A stretch of DNA of 64,000 bases from Atopobium sp. (GTDB lineage Bacteria > Actinomycetota > Coriobacteriia > Coriobacteriales > Atopobiaceae): NCBI GenBank assembly GCA_015258715.1, contig JABZHR010000001.1:62001-126000 (forward strand), in the 5' to 3' direction. Made by a program: the position numbers and the translations under genes. This document shows, one piece after another, positions 51,149-60,192 of this stretch (positions are counted from its first letter, which is position 1; every line of letters begins with the position of its first letter). The notes beneath the pieces are model-generated. The model saw only the letters and a program-made list of their open reading frames with translations. It had not been told where the DNA came from and made no database searches.

Positions 51149-51898
51149 TCACCATACGCGAGCTAATGCGCCTACGGTTACAGAATGCACGCCTGCGGCA
51201 CAAAGTACTCTAGTGGCTTCTCTAATTGATGCTCCCGTAGTTACAACATCATCTAAAAGTAAAATATTTGATTGATTAACCGGCACAGTACAAGCAATAC
51301 TTCCTTTCAAATTTATTTGCCTTTGAGCGGATGAGAGTGTTCTTTGGTCCTTTGCATGAGGACGTATAAGCACGTCATACAAAGGCAATCCTGTAAGCTG
51401 GCAAAACGATTGAGCTACAAGTTCCATATGATCAAAACCTCTGCGCGCGTACGCTTCTGCAGTTGCTGGAATAAAGGAAACGCCATCAATTTTTGAACTA
51501 TCAAAGCGAGAGGTACCGTCACGAGCTTTCCATGCTGAGGCTTCTTCAAGCGCACACAATAGAGCTGCAGCAATTACCGGCGCCAGTCGAAGCTCATGTC
51601 CATCCTTAAGCGTCAAGATCAACCGCGCAGGAGGACCCTTAAATCCCATGGCACAAATGACCGCTCTACTCTCCCACTGAACAGGTCGTTTCTTTTTATC
51701 TGCACACTCTGAACAAACAAGCTTCCCGTATGGAGCGCCGCAATTAGGACATGCCCACTGCTGAGAGATCCATGGCAGCTTTGCCCGACACTCATCGCAG
51801 AGGAGCTGGCCGGGTTTCTCGCACACGACGCAGCGTGTAGGAGCAAGCAGCTCAAGTGTTGAGTTTGCCGTTGCGGTAAGGATAGATGTAGGTTGCAT
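51149..51898 (-). CDS. comF: ComF-family competence phosphoribosyltransferase-like protein
   Basis: ComF is needed for DNA import during natural transformation in several bacteria. The 249-residue protein has an N-terminal zinc-ribbon set (CVVC, LLCDEC, CPNC, CSEC) and a C-terminal phosphoribosyltransferase fold with ILLLDDVVTTGASIREA. The start is at ATG 51898 with GGGGG before it; a TTG four codons upstream is less likely. The GGGGG lies in the 3' arm of a short GC-rich hairpin, so translation may be masked. The gene is the only competence gene in the window. Its presence matters for the octamer findings. Confidence 0.92.
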   Translation of the reverse strand: MQPTSILTATANSTLELLAPTRCVVCEKPGQLLCDECRAKLPWISQQWACPNCGAPYGKLVCSECADKKKRPVQWESRAVICAMGFKGPPARLILTLKDGHELRLAPVIAAALLCALEEASAWKARDGTSRFDSSKIDGVSFIPATAEAYARRGFDHMELVAQSFCQLTGLPLYDVLIRPHAKDQRTLSSAQRQINLKGSIACTVPVNQSNILLLDDVVTTGASIREATRVLCAAGVHSVTVGALARVW

Positions 51899-51903
51899 TT
51901 TTA

Positions 51904-51920
51904 CCCCCAAAATCTGGGGG
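51904..51920 (-). promoter_or_regulatory. Hairpin masking the comF ribosome binding site
   Basis: The minus-strand mRNA reads CCCCCA-GATTT-TGGGGG-TAAAA-ATG. The 3' arm contains the GGGGG that would act as Shine-Dalgarno, so the hairpin could block ribosome entry until melted or bound by a factor. Confidence 0.5.
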
Positions 51921-51991
51921 CTGACAGTGAATACAGTCTAGAACAAAGGTCGCAAAATGGAAGGTATTTTAGGTAAACGGAAAAAGATGGC

Positions 51992-52753
51992 TTATCTAAA
52001 GCTCCTACCAGTGAGATTGTATTTTGTGAGGATTCGGCTAACGGATGTTTGCCACGGAAGCCATAACAAAATCAAAAAAACAAGCGTTGCTACGCCGTGC
52101 GTTAGATCAAGCGGAATTGAAGCCGCAAATGCGAGAAGAGCGGATTCAAGCGTTAAGGGATGTACAAATCCAATAACAAAGTACACGTTCATTACAAGGC
52201 CAAAGAATGGTCCAGAGATAAACGCCCAGATCAAAAGCAAGAAAGGCGGAAGTTTGTGGGGTTTCTCGCCTTGGTGGACGGATGGGCGTTTAGAAGATGC
52301 AGAGCGAGCTGAGGTAAAAGTTGCAAGAAGGCCCCCCAGATAGCCAACAAGCCCCCACGCATACATCTGCCATGGTGTCCACGAGCCCTGACCAAAGAAA
52401 ACGTTTGAAAGAAGCGCAGATAAGGCACCTACCAAAAAGCCCGCATGCCTGCCAAGAAACGCTCCCGCGAAGATAGCAACTGCGGAAACAGGCTTTACGT
52501 ACGCGAGTGGCGCAAAGGCAATTCTTCCCGCAGCACCTAAGGCGCTAAAGACGGCAGTAGGTACCAAATTGGCAACTGAGGGCTTCTTTGCCTCAAAACT
52601 TAACATAAATAATGCAACTGAAATGATCGCTAAAATAATTGAAGATACCGCGGTAAAATCGGGAAAATATATCATTTCAACAGCAAGAATAATAGGTGTA
52701 GCAAAGAGTGCCACAACCTCTAAGACTATTGATAACGTGTGCCGATTATCCAC
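51992..52753 (-). CDS. ECF transporter S component
   Basis: A 253-residue membrane protein with six hydrophobic helices and the S-component (substrate capture) layout: TAVFSALGAAGRIAFAPLAYVKPVSAVAIFAGAFLGRHAGFLVGALSALLSNVFFGQGSWTPWQMYAWGLVGYLGG. The GxxGR and NxxFGQGxWTPWQM motifs resemble the CbrT/YpdP-like and QueT-type groups, without a clear ligand call. A Ser/Arg-rich cytosolic loop (TSARSASSKRPS) lies mid-protein. The A and T genes of the system start 560 bases downstream, split off by one opposite-strand gene, so this S subunit probably works with them (inference). Confidence 0.82.
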   Translation of the reverse strand: MDNRHTLSIVLEVVALFATPIILAVEMIYFPDFTAVSSIILAIISVALFMLSFEAKKPSVANLVPTAVFSALGAAGRIAFAPLAYVKPVSAVAIFAGAFLGRHAGFLVGALSALLSNVFFGQGSWTPWQMYAWGLVGYLGGLLATFTSARSASSKRPSVHQGEKPHKLPPFLLLIWAFISGPFFGLVMNVYFVIGFVHPLTLESALLAFAASIPLDLTHGVATLVFLILLWLPWQTSVSRILTKYNLTGRSFR

Positions 52754-52846
52754 AAGAACCTCACGCTTACCGTCAAAATAAAAATATCGAGAAGGTCTGT
52801 CTTATTTTGGCATAAGATGATTTGAAACTACAACAAGGAGGTCTTC

Positions 52847-53308
52847 ATGATCTATCTGGGAAACTTTAGCTACAATGACGAGCTTGATTCTACTGACAAC
52901 TACTGTCTTATGCCTTGCATTGTTGAGGCAGATTCCACAGATCATGCGCTTGAGCTTTTCTCGGAGCACCTTATTGAGGTTGCAAATTCATCTGACCTGC
53001 TCGACGGCGCAAAAGAGATTTTCTTGGATTCCATTGTTGAGCTGGGAGAAGTTCCAACCACTCCTCTGATTGCTCAGTGGCAAAAGATTATGCCTGCAGG
53101 AGTTGGTCTGTGCAGCATTACCAGCGCTCTTCCTACACTTGAGTTTGATGATGAGACGGCCAATGCCTACGGCTTCAATGAGCATGCTCACAATCATGAG
53201 GAAGATGAAGAGGAACATGAACACGAGGAGTTTGGCGACATCAACGATCTTGACGATGAGCTTCTTGAGGAGCTTGGCCAGGACGAGGAGCCGTTCTTAA
53301 GGTTCTAG
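52847..53308 (+). CDS. Hypothetical acidic His-rich protein
   Basis: A 153-residue protein I do not recognise. The first 100 residues are mixed, with MIYLGNFSYNDELDSTDNYC and CSITSALPTLEF; the last 45 are very acidic with several His residues (NEHAHNHEEDEEEHEHEEF), which may bind metal. AAGGAGG precedes the ATG. It lies alone on the plus strand between the S component and the ECF ATPase genes. No membrane helix is seen. Confidence 0.75.
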   Translation: MIYLGNFSYNDELDSTDNYCLMPCIVEADSTDHALELFSEHLIEVANSSDLLDGAKEIFLDSIVELGEVPTTPLIAQWQKIMPAGVGLCSITSALPTLEFDDETANAYGFNEHAHNHEEDEEEHEHEEFGDINDLDDELLEELGQDEEPFLRF

Positions 53309-53312
53309 CCAC

Positions 53313-54797
53313 CTACTCCGCCGACCACACCCAAGAGTTCTCAAAGAACTCTGAAGTTGGCTCTGTTAGAGAAATCTGACCATCAAAAACTAGAGAAACG
53401 TTATCAGCAACGCGCGATATCAACTGCATGTCGTGCGTTGCTATTACTATGGTTGCACCTTCTGACTGAGCGCGAGAAAGCAAATTGACAACAGCATCTT
53501 TGGTTGCGGCATCCAGGCCTTTTGTTGGCTCGTCAAGAATAAGCAGACGCGCTTTTGTAAGCAGCGCTTTTACGAGGGCTAAGAGTTGCTGCTGTCCACC
53601 AGACAAATCGTATGGATGAGAAGACATAAGCTTCTGATATGTTGTGCGAGCAAGAAGTCCCGAAGCTTCCAGAAGCTCCTGAACATCCTGATCAGAATAG
53701 GTGCCACTTTGTTGCCACTGGACAAGCTCCTCGCCCACACTTTGGCAGGTAAAGAGCAGCTCGGGATCTTGTGGGATGTATCCTTGAGATTGCTGGAGCT
53801 GGTTGTAGATATGTCCGCGCCTTGGACGGAGAACGCCCGCTGCAAGCTTTAGCAGCGTTGACTTACCTGAGCCGTTGCCGCCTACAAGCGCACGAATTTC
53901 TCGCCCCGTGACCTCAAGCGAGCACTTGCTGAGCACCAACTGATCACTCTGCGGATACGCAAACGTCACGGCGCTGAACTCGAGCACGGGAGTGCTGTCG
54001 GCCGCAGTGGATGCTTGGTTTGACGCGGAGCTGCGAGGACAGAGCGCCTGGCGAGAAGGGCTGTCTGCTTGGAGCGCATCGGGCTTCTCGCCACCAAGGC
54101 AGACGCGCGCGTCAGCGAGGTACTCGAACGCGGCAACGTCGTGGGTGGCAACAAGCACGGCAACGTTGAGCTCGCGCGCCACTCGCTCCAGGAGCGCGGT
54201 GAAACTCTTCTGCGCAAACGGATCCAGCTGCGAGGTTGGCTCATCCAGCAAAAGCAGCTTTGGGCGCAAGACAAGCGCTGCGGCAAGGGCCACGAGCTGC
54301 TGTTCTCCCCCGGAAAGCTCGTTGCAGCGTTTATGCAAGAGCGATTCCATGCCAAAGAAACTGACCGTCTCAAAAATACGTCGGCGCATTTCTTTCTCTG
54401 AAACGCCTCGATTTTCCAGGCCAAAAGCCAGCTCTTTCAAAGGTGTCTCACACACAAGTGCTTGTGAAGTGACTTGCGGCACAAATGCAATGGTGTCTAC
54501 GGATTGCGCCTGCGTCATCGTAGAAACCTCTTGGCCGCAAACAATAATGGAGCCCTCTCTCCTACCTTGAGGCGCAATCTCGGGCTTAATGAGGCTCAAA
54601 ATGGTGGACTTGCCTGAACCAGTTGGTCCCAGTAAAAGACTAATCTGACCAGCACAAACCTCACAGGAAAAATCTTCTACAACGTTGCGGTCTGGAGTTA
54701 GAGCATACGCAAACGAGAGATTCTGAATAGCAAGAACTACTTCTTTACTAACTGAAGTAGCAGATGAATTCTGAATATAGGAAGAATGCTCACTCAT
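53313..54797 (-). CDS. ECF transporter ATPase with two fused ABC domains (EcfA-EcfA')
   Basis: A 494-residue protein with two ABC ATPase domains in one chain. Domain 1 has Walker A GPTGSGKST near residue 53, signature ELSGGEQQLVALAAAL and Walker B LLLLDEPTSQLD; domain 2 has GGNGSGKST near 295, DLSGGQQQLLALVKAL and LLILDEPTKGLD. In most ECF systems the two are separate EcfA and EcfA' proteins. The start at 54797 is chosen because its ATG overlaps the ecfT stop as ATGA with GGGAG upstream. A second Met 15 bases further out has no site. It powers import together with EcfT and the S component. Confidence 0.92.
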   Translation of the reverse strand: MSEHSSYIQNSSATSVSKEVVLAIQNLSFAYALTPDRNVVEDFSCEVCAGQISLLLGPTGSGKSTILSLIKPEIAPQGRREGSIIVCGQEVSTMTQAQSVDTIAFVPQVTSQALVCETPLKELAFGLENRGVSEKEMRRRIFETVSFFGMESLLHKRCNELSGGEQQLVALAAALVLRPKLLLLDEPTSQLDPFAQKSFTALLERVARELNVAVLVATHDVAAFEYLADARVCLGGEKPDALQADSPSRQALCPRSSASNQASTAADSTPVLEFSAVTFAYPQSDQLVLSKCSLEVTGREIRALVGGNGSGKSTLLKLAAGVLRPRRGHIYNQLQQSQGYIPQDPELLFTCQSVGEELVQWQQSGTYSDQDVQELLEASGLLARTTYQKLMSSHPYDLSGGQQQLLALVKALLTKARLLILDEPTKGLDAATKDAVVNLLSRAQSEGATIVIATHDMQLISRVADNVSLVFDGQISLTEPTSEFFENSWVWSAE

Positions 54798-55726
54798 ACA
54801 GACTGCTCCCATAAGACAGTATCAATACGCACAAAAATTGCTGGTAAAATGGTAAACAGTACTACGCCCAGATACCAAAAACTCACTTGGAACTCTGGCA
54901 TAGTAGGATAAAACTGCCAAGCTTGTACCAGCATATACAAAGAAACCGCTGCTATAACGCTTAAGAAAGTAAATACCAGCAACGCCACAGTATCGTAAGC
55001 GTCAAGCACTTCAGTGTTCCATCTACTCCTGTGTCCTGCCATCCCCCAACCTCGAGACACAATAGACTGAAACGTACTTATCGACTTCTCCAGCGCGCTC
55101 ATGCACACTGCGTTAATGGTGGTAGCTGATTGCGCAATAGTTTTTCTCGCGCTCAAAAGACGGCTTTGACCTAAAACATTGCTTTGCCGGTAAGCCCGTG
55201 CGGCAGAATCACATCTTCTAGCTGCGGTATTTGCTGACTGGATTTGGCGGGCTGTTGTCAGATCAGAAAGTAGCTGTGGCATAAGCTGCACAGAAAGGCT
55301 CAAGACTAGCTGCAATCCTGGAAAGCGCGCACTTGATCGCTGCAACATCTCGAGCGGCGACACTACTGCAAACAGGCACTCAAGCCAGCTCAAAGTACTT
55401 ACAAGCACCAGACCTGAGGTAACTCCGTACACCAGACTTTCTACGTACAGTTGTGTATGTCCAAAAGAATACAAAACGGTAGAGCCAGATGCCGAGAAAA
55501 ACGGATTGATTATCGCCATCAATATAATAATTGGAGCATACCAAACAAGCTGTTTAACAGCATGTTTGGTATCAAACAACTGGATTGTGCACAGCTGCGC
55601 TCCTAGAAAAGCAATCAGCGCACAGAGAGGTTGAAAAGAAAATGCGGCAAGTGCTACTTCACATCCAAACAGTACAACCGTAGCAAGTGGGTGCAGTCGA
55701 GAAAAGCTTGTGCGCGCGGGATTCAT
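54794..55726 (-). CDS. ecfT: ECF transporter transmembrane component EcfT
   Basis: A 310-residue EcfT-type membrane protein with about five or six helices. The conserved cytosolic arginine motifs that couple to the ATPases appear as ARFPGLQLV... and SRGWGMAGHRSRW near residue 225. It overlaps both neighbours (ATGA-type with the ATPase gene, one base with the DUF4430 gene), so the unit is tightly coupled. It moves the loaded S component in the membrane. Confidence 0.88.
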   Translation of the reverse strand: MNPARTSFSRLHPLATVVLFGCEVALAAFSFQPLCALIAFLGAQLCTIQLFDTKHAVKQLVWYAPIIILMAIINPFFSASGSTVLYSFGHTQLYVESLVYGVTSGLVLVSTLSWLECLFAVVSPLEMLQRSSARFPGLQLVLSLSVQLMPQLLSDLTTARQIQSANTAARRCDSAARAYRQSNVLGQSRLLSARKTIAQSATTINAVCMSALEKSISTFQSIVSRGWGMAGHRSRWNTEVLDAYDTVALLVFTFLSVIAAVSLYMLVQAWQFYPTMPEFQVSFWYLGVVLFTILPAIFVRIDTVLWEQSV

Positions 55727-56382
55727 TAGTTCACCGCGTTAACGTACGTCCAAACAACCGAATCGCCATCATGCAGAACATATGCATCTGACGTGTAGTT
55801 AGGCTGAACACCGTTAACTGAATATACCCAACCGCTCTGTGGACCATGGTCACGCTCTGCAAGCCCATTAATAGCCGCAACGTACATACCAAACGACGTG
55901 CTACGTGCATTTACCCCGGCTCCACTTGCAAGCAATGCGTCATAGACTGACGTACCCTCTTGCACCTGGAGGTTGACAGTAAATGAAGACCCTTTGGCTG
56001 CAGAGCCGTCAACCGTAACACTTACAGAAAGCGCACTATTCTCTTTATGAGGAGCAGCTACAGCGTTTGTTGAGTTACCAGAGTTAGAAGGCTCCGACGT
56101 TTTCTGATTAGAAGAATCCTGCGTTTTAGACGCATCAGCATTTGATTGAGCGTCTGAACTAGAGCTCCCTTGCGTCTGTGACGTCTGAGAGTCTGCTTGC
56201 GTGCCAGAAGCACCTGCTGCCGTCTGACCTTGTGCGGTAGGAGCTTCTTGAGCAGAAGTGCTTGAAGCAGGCGTAAAGAAATACTGAATCAATGTCCATG
56301 CAAAGAAAAGCATGAACACAAAAGATACTATTGATGCTGCCAAATAGAGAATCCGTTTGGATTCTCTTGTGAGCTTAACCAC
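55726..56382 (-). CDS. Membrane-anchored DUF4430 (transcobalamin-like) protein
   Basis: A 218-residue protein with one N-terminal membrane helix (ILYLAASIVSFVFMLFFAWTLIQYFF), a long Ser/Gln/Thr linker (SSTSAQEAPTAQGQTAAGAS) and a C-terminal DUF4430 domain (VSVTVDGSAAKGSSFTVNLQVQEGTSVYDALLASG ... GPQSGWVYSVNGVQPNYTSDAYVLHDGDSVVWTYV). DUF4430 resembles the C-terminal domain of transcobalamin and intrinsic factor. It would sit outside the cell. Placement inside an ECF operon suggests capture of a cobalamin-like ligand (inference). Confidence 0.86.
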   Translation of the reverse strand: MVKLTRESKRILYLAASIVSFVFMLFFAWTLIQYFFTPASSTSAQEAPTAQGQTAAGASGTQADSQTSQTQGSSSSDAQSNADASKTQDSSNQKTSEPSNSGNSTNAVAAPHKENSALSVSVTVDGSAAKGSSFTVNLQVQEGTSVYDALLASGAGVNARSTSFGMYVAAINGLAERDHGPQSGWVYSVNGVQPNYTSDAYVLHDGDSVVWTYVNAVN

Positions 56383-59300
56383 TATCTCACCTGGCCTCGG
56401 CCATTGGAAACATGGTGAATTGCAGCAGTTTCTTTCTTAAGCAACACTACAAACACTGCAAGAACTGCACCAGAAGCAAAGAAACCAAAGACACTCAGAA
56501 GTGGAATGGTAGGCGCAGAGGACACCTGCTGTGGGGCAGCGGCTTGCTTATTTGAGTATTCAGTAGGCGGAAGCTGCTTCTCGTCAGAGTTAGTGTCTGC
56601 AGTCTTGTTCTCAGATGGAGCCTTTGTAACCTCCTCACCAGCACTCGAAGCGGTGGTCGAGGAAGTTTCATGCGCAGCTGGAGATGAAGGATCTTGAGCT
56701 GGCACGTTGGTAGCAGTGGAATCTGTCCTGCTAAAAATATCTCCAGATGGCTGGGTATTCTCGCCAGAAGGTTTCTGATTAATAAGCGAGAAAAGCGTGC
56801 CGGAGTCGTTGGTGTAGTAAAGATTGCCCTCAAAATCTGCAATAACCGACGATGTAGTGTAGTTCTGATGGTTCTTATCTGGAGTGTAAATCTGAACTGC
56901 TCGGCTGGTGCCCAACTTGTATACCCATACACCACCAGGTAGACCGTTTACCGTGAAGTAGGCATAGGTACCGTTTTGCTGAACAGAAACAAGAGGAGTG
57001 CTCTGAGACTTACCTTTGCCAGCTCGAGCCTGGTCAATCACCGTAAAGGTGTCAAGAGAAATCACAGAGATAGTTCCGTAGCCCTCAGCATCAACGCCGT
57101 TAACAAAGACATTAGAACCGCTGATAGTTGGTGTAGAGGTAGACTCTGCTGCAAATTTGACTTGCTTCTCCTCAACAAGAGAAGAACCGTTTCTTCTAAT
57201 CAGGTGTAGCGTACCGTCATTTCTGGTTACGGCAAGATAGGTTCCATTACCGTTTTGATCAACAGAGACAGGAACAATACCTGCGCGAATTGGTGAGCCA
57301 AGGTTAAGCTCAGCCTCAATGGCGCCGGTTGTACCACTAATGAGCCTGACTGAAGAGGACTCGTCACCAATCATAAAGTCAGAACCAGAAGCAGCAGCAC
57401 CAGACCAGTAATAGCCCGAAGCCTGACCAGAGGTGGCACCAGGTGTATTTGCAGGTTGTGCGTTCTGCTTCCAGCGAAGCACACCAGTAGTAGCGTCAAC
57501 AGCAACCATGTAGCCGCCAGCTGCGTCAAATCCACTCATCTTGGTAAACTCAGCCAAGATAGTGCCGTTATTAACCGTCAGGCTAGAAACAGATTGCAGC
57601 GTATTAGTAGTATCCAGTGGTTCTGTCTTCCAGATGCACTCCATAGTTGTTGCCGAGAATGCGGTAAGACATCCATCATCGGTAGCAACAACAATCATGC
57701 CATTAACGTACAGAGGACGCGCAAAGTACGAGACCTTGGAGCCGATCTGTGCCTCGGCAATAAGGTTACCTGTTGCTGCGTCAACTGCTTTGAGAGTAGA
57801 ACCGCTTACGTAATAGACCGTATCATGAACAATGACCTGATCAGAAACAAATCCAGGTGTATTCTGAGTTCCTTCGGTCACACTCCAACGAAGAGCTGCA
57901 GAATTAATCGGGGTGCTTTGCGTAGTAGTGGAACTGTTTCCGCTACCAAAACCGCTCCAAGATGCCTCGTAGTTAGGGTGCTCAGCAAATGGATTGATAA
58001 CCAACTCATTTTGAGGAGTTGGAATGGAGCTATCCTGACCACCATATGTCCAGGTAATGGTAGTGTTTTCGTCCAAGACAACGTTGTTTGCCATCTTGTC
58101 CGAAAGCTGACCGTTAACAAAGAACTGCCACCATTTATAGGCGCCATCTACCTGTGCTGTTGCAAGTGTAAGTCCCTGTGAAGGCGACGTAATAGAAGAC
58201 AAATAACCGCCTGCTGCATCATAGGTTAGGCCATTATTCTTCAGGTAGTCATACGTTACCTTGTCAGCAGTGGTACCCTTACGAACCTCAATAGTCTGAG
58301 TAGGAGCCCAGTGCTGAGGCTTACCGTCTTTATCAAGACCTACTACAGAAAGAGTGACGGAAACAAGCTGACTTGGATCTGGGTCTTCCTCTACAGGTCG
58401 AGCGCCCTTCTCGCCTGCCACAGTAAAGGTGGCAGAGACCTTCTGATTAGTAAGGGCTTGGAACTGCTCATTATCTGGATACAAGCTTGCATAGCGAGAA
58501 TAACGTGCACTTGAAAGAAGTGCCGAAACCGTAACAGACGTGTTGTACTCAGGAGTCTGTGCGAGAACAAGATTCTCGTTCTGAATGATTGTTGGCTGAG
58601 AAGAACTGTACGTGCGCGCCTGATCAGCAGGACCCATGGGATCGTATGTTGAGAACTCTGAAGGCACAATACCACTTGCGGTCTTATCGGTATTGTTAAC
58701 ATCATAAGACCAGGTCAAAGAGCCGTCAGCAGCACGATAGAATTTGTTTGGCGTGGCCAGAGACTCAGAAACACTGTCTTGTTTATTCTGCTGACCAGAA
58801 GGAGTGGCAAGCGCATCCCAGAAATGAGCCTTAGACTCATTCATCAAAGTAAGCTCTGCATCAATATCAGCCTGATTAAGCGGGCTTACCGTAACCGTAA
58901 GAGTCTTAGAAACTGATACCTCAGGATTTTCTTTATCGGTAACGGTCAGAGTGATGTCTACCTGCTGCGCGGAAGCAGAAGGTAGAGGCTGGTACACCAT
59001 TCCTCTATAGCCATTGAACGTAATAGCAGCATTGGAGGAAGTGTACGTAAACTGATAGCGCTTTCCATCTAAGCCAAAGTTTTTTGGCGTAGGCATCTGC
59101 AGGTCGTCTGTAACTGCCTGGGCATTAATTGAGTGATTGGTATACACATCTTTAATGCTTGATGCCGAGAAACGCCTGTTAATGCGCCTCAACAGATTAT
59201 TCTGTGCATCGGTAATAGCCGAAGGATCTCCGGGAACCGTTATGGTAAAGGTTTTCTGATAGTTTGTCTGAGGGGCATCGGAGCTGCTCAAAGAAACATT

Positions 59301-60188
59301 CGCAGTCAGCGTTACCTGCTTATCACGAATGCCGCGGGTAACCGTTGCCTTATAAGGCTCAGTACCATATCCATCAATGCGAACTACAGAGGTATCTGAG
59401 CTAGTCCAAGTGACCTTAGACCATGAAAGTTGGTTTCCATCTGCGGAAACAAGCTTATGTGGAAGGGTAAAGTCTGAAGTTACAGAAGATTCATTTTGTC
59501 CTGTCGCATATGATGGCGCAAGGTTTTGAGATACGTCAGCAAGTTGTGCCTGAGATTTTGCCTCATCCCAAGGAATTAAAACATTGCAGGTATATTGGAC
59601 GGTCTTGCCATCTTTGGAAAGTTCAAAGGTAACTTTTGCCTGACGGAGGATAAGAGTGCTTCTCTGGTTAGTAAAACCGGCCGCATCCATCCAGAAGTAC
59701 TCAATAGAACCATTAGTCGCAAAATCAGTAGAAATGCCTGCGTGAGCATATGAGGCTGTCGAAGACATCTGAACAGATGCCACTCTAACGTTAACCTCTC
59801 CAGCACCAATGCGACGCAGCTCTTCTGCAACCATGGTGTTGAGGTTAGTATCTACACCATAGCGAGGTTTTGGCTTATAGAAGGAATTAGTCAGAGTTTC
59901 TACTGCCTGGTCCAGCGTTTTGTGTGGATAGTCAGTCTCATTTGTGGTTGCTGCAACGCCAGGGCCTGTCTCTTCAGAGGTTGTGGTTGCACCACTTGTA
60001 GTTTCTACCGTACCGGAAGCAGCTTCCGTACCAGAAGCGTTGTCCTGAGCAGTAAGAGCATTCTCTGCTGAGGAGGTTGCAGTAGCAGTAGTGGTCAACT
60101 CCCCCGCTGCTTCTGCGAATGCAGGAGCAGGTAAGAGCGCAAGCACTAAAAGTATGGAGAAAAGGCTATTGAGCGCCTTTTTAAACAT
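56382..60188 (-). CDS. Giant secreted protein: Ig-like repeats, DUF4430 and PQQ-like beta-propeller
   Basis: A 1268-residue surface protein. It has a signal peptide (SLFSILLVLALLPAPAFAEA), several bacterial Ig-like modules up to about residue 600, a DUF4430 domain near 615-725 (VRKGTTADKVTYDYL ... GAYKWWQFFVNGQ), a PQQ-like beta-propeller near 755-1133 (KAVDAATGNLIAEAQIGSKV, MVAVDATTGVLRWKQN), a Ser/Thr-rich linker and a C-terminal membrane helix (LLSVFGFFASGAVLAVFVVLL) with basic end. I start it at the ATG 60188 (MFKKALN); AAGGA is nine bases upstream within the lgt end, while a TTG six codons earlier is unlikely. It heads the surface part of the ECF operon. Confidence 0.88.
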   Translation of the reverse strand: MFKKALNSLFSILLVLALLPAPAFAEAAGELTTTATATSSAENALTAQDNASGTEAASGTVETTSGATTTSEETGPGVAATTNETDYPHKTLDQAVETLTNSFYKPKPRYGVDTNLNTMVAEELRRIGAGEVNVRVASVQMSSTASYAHAGISTDFATNGSIEYFWMDAAGFTNQRSTLILRQAKVTFELSKDGKTVQYTCNVLIPWDEAKSQAQLADVSQNLAPSYATGQNESSVTSDFTLPHKLVSADGNQLSWSKVTWTSSDTSVVRIDGYGTEPYKATVTRGIRDKQVTLTANVSLSSSDAPQTNYQKTFTITVPGDPSAITDAQNNLLRRINRRFSASSIKDVYTNHSINAQAVTDDLQMPTPKNFGLDGKRYQFTYTSSNAAITFNGYRGMVYQPLPSASAQQVDITLTVTDKENPEVSVSKTLTVTVSPLNQADIDAELTLMNESKAHFWDALATPSGQQNKQDSVSESLATPNKFYRAADGSLTWSYDVNNTDKTASGIVPSEFSTYDPMGPADQARTYSSSQPTIIQNENLVLAQTPEYNTSVTVSALLSSARYSRYASLYPDNEQFQALTNQKVSATFTVAGEKGARPVEEDPDPSQLVSVTLSVVGLDKDGKPQHWAPTQTIEVRKGTTADKVTYDYLKNNGLTYDAAGGYLSSITSPSQGLTLATAQVDGAYKWWQFFVNGQLSDKMANNVVLDENTTITWTYGGQDSSIPTPQNELVINPFAEHPNYEASWSGFGSGNSSTTTQSTPINSAALRWSVTEGTQNTPGFVSDQVIVHDTVYYVSGSTLKAVDAATGNLIAEAQIGSKVSYFARPLYVNGMIVVATDDGCLTAFSATTMECIWKTEPLDTTNTLQSVSSLTVNNGTILAEFTKMSGFDAAGGYMVAVDATTGVLRWKQNAQPANTPGATSGQASGYYWSGAAASGSDFMIGDESSSVRLISGTTGAIEAELNLGSPIRAGIVPVSVDQNGNGTYLAVTRNDGTLHLIRRNGSSLVEEKQVKFAAESTSTPTISGSNVFVNGVDAEGYGTISVISLDTFTVIDQARAGKGKSQSTPLVSVQQNGTYAYFTVNGLPGGVWVYKLGTSRAVQIYTPDKNHQNYTTSSVIADFEGNLYYTNDSGTLFSLINQKPSGENTQPSGDIFSRTDSTATNVPAQDPSSPAAHETSSTTASSAGEEVTKAPSENKTADTNSDEKQLPPTEYSNKQAAAPQQVSSAPTIPLLSVFGFFASGAVLAVFVVLLKKETAAIHHVSNGRGQVR

Positions 60189-60192
60189 GCTT

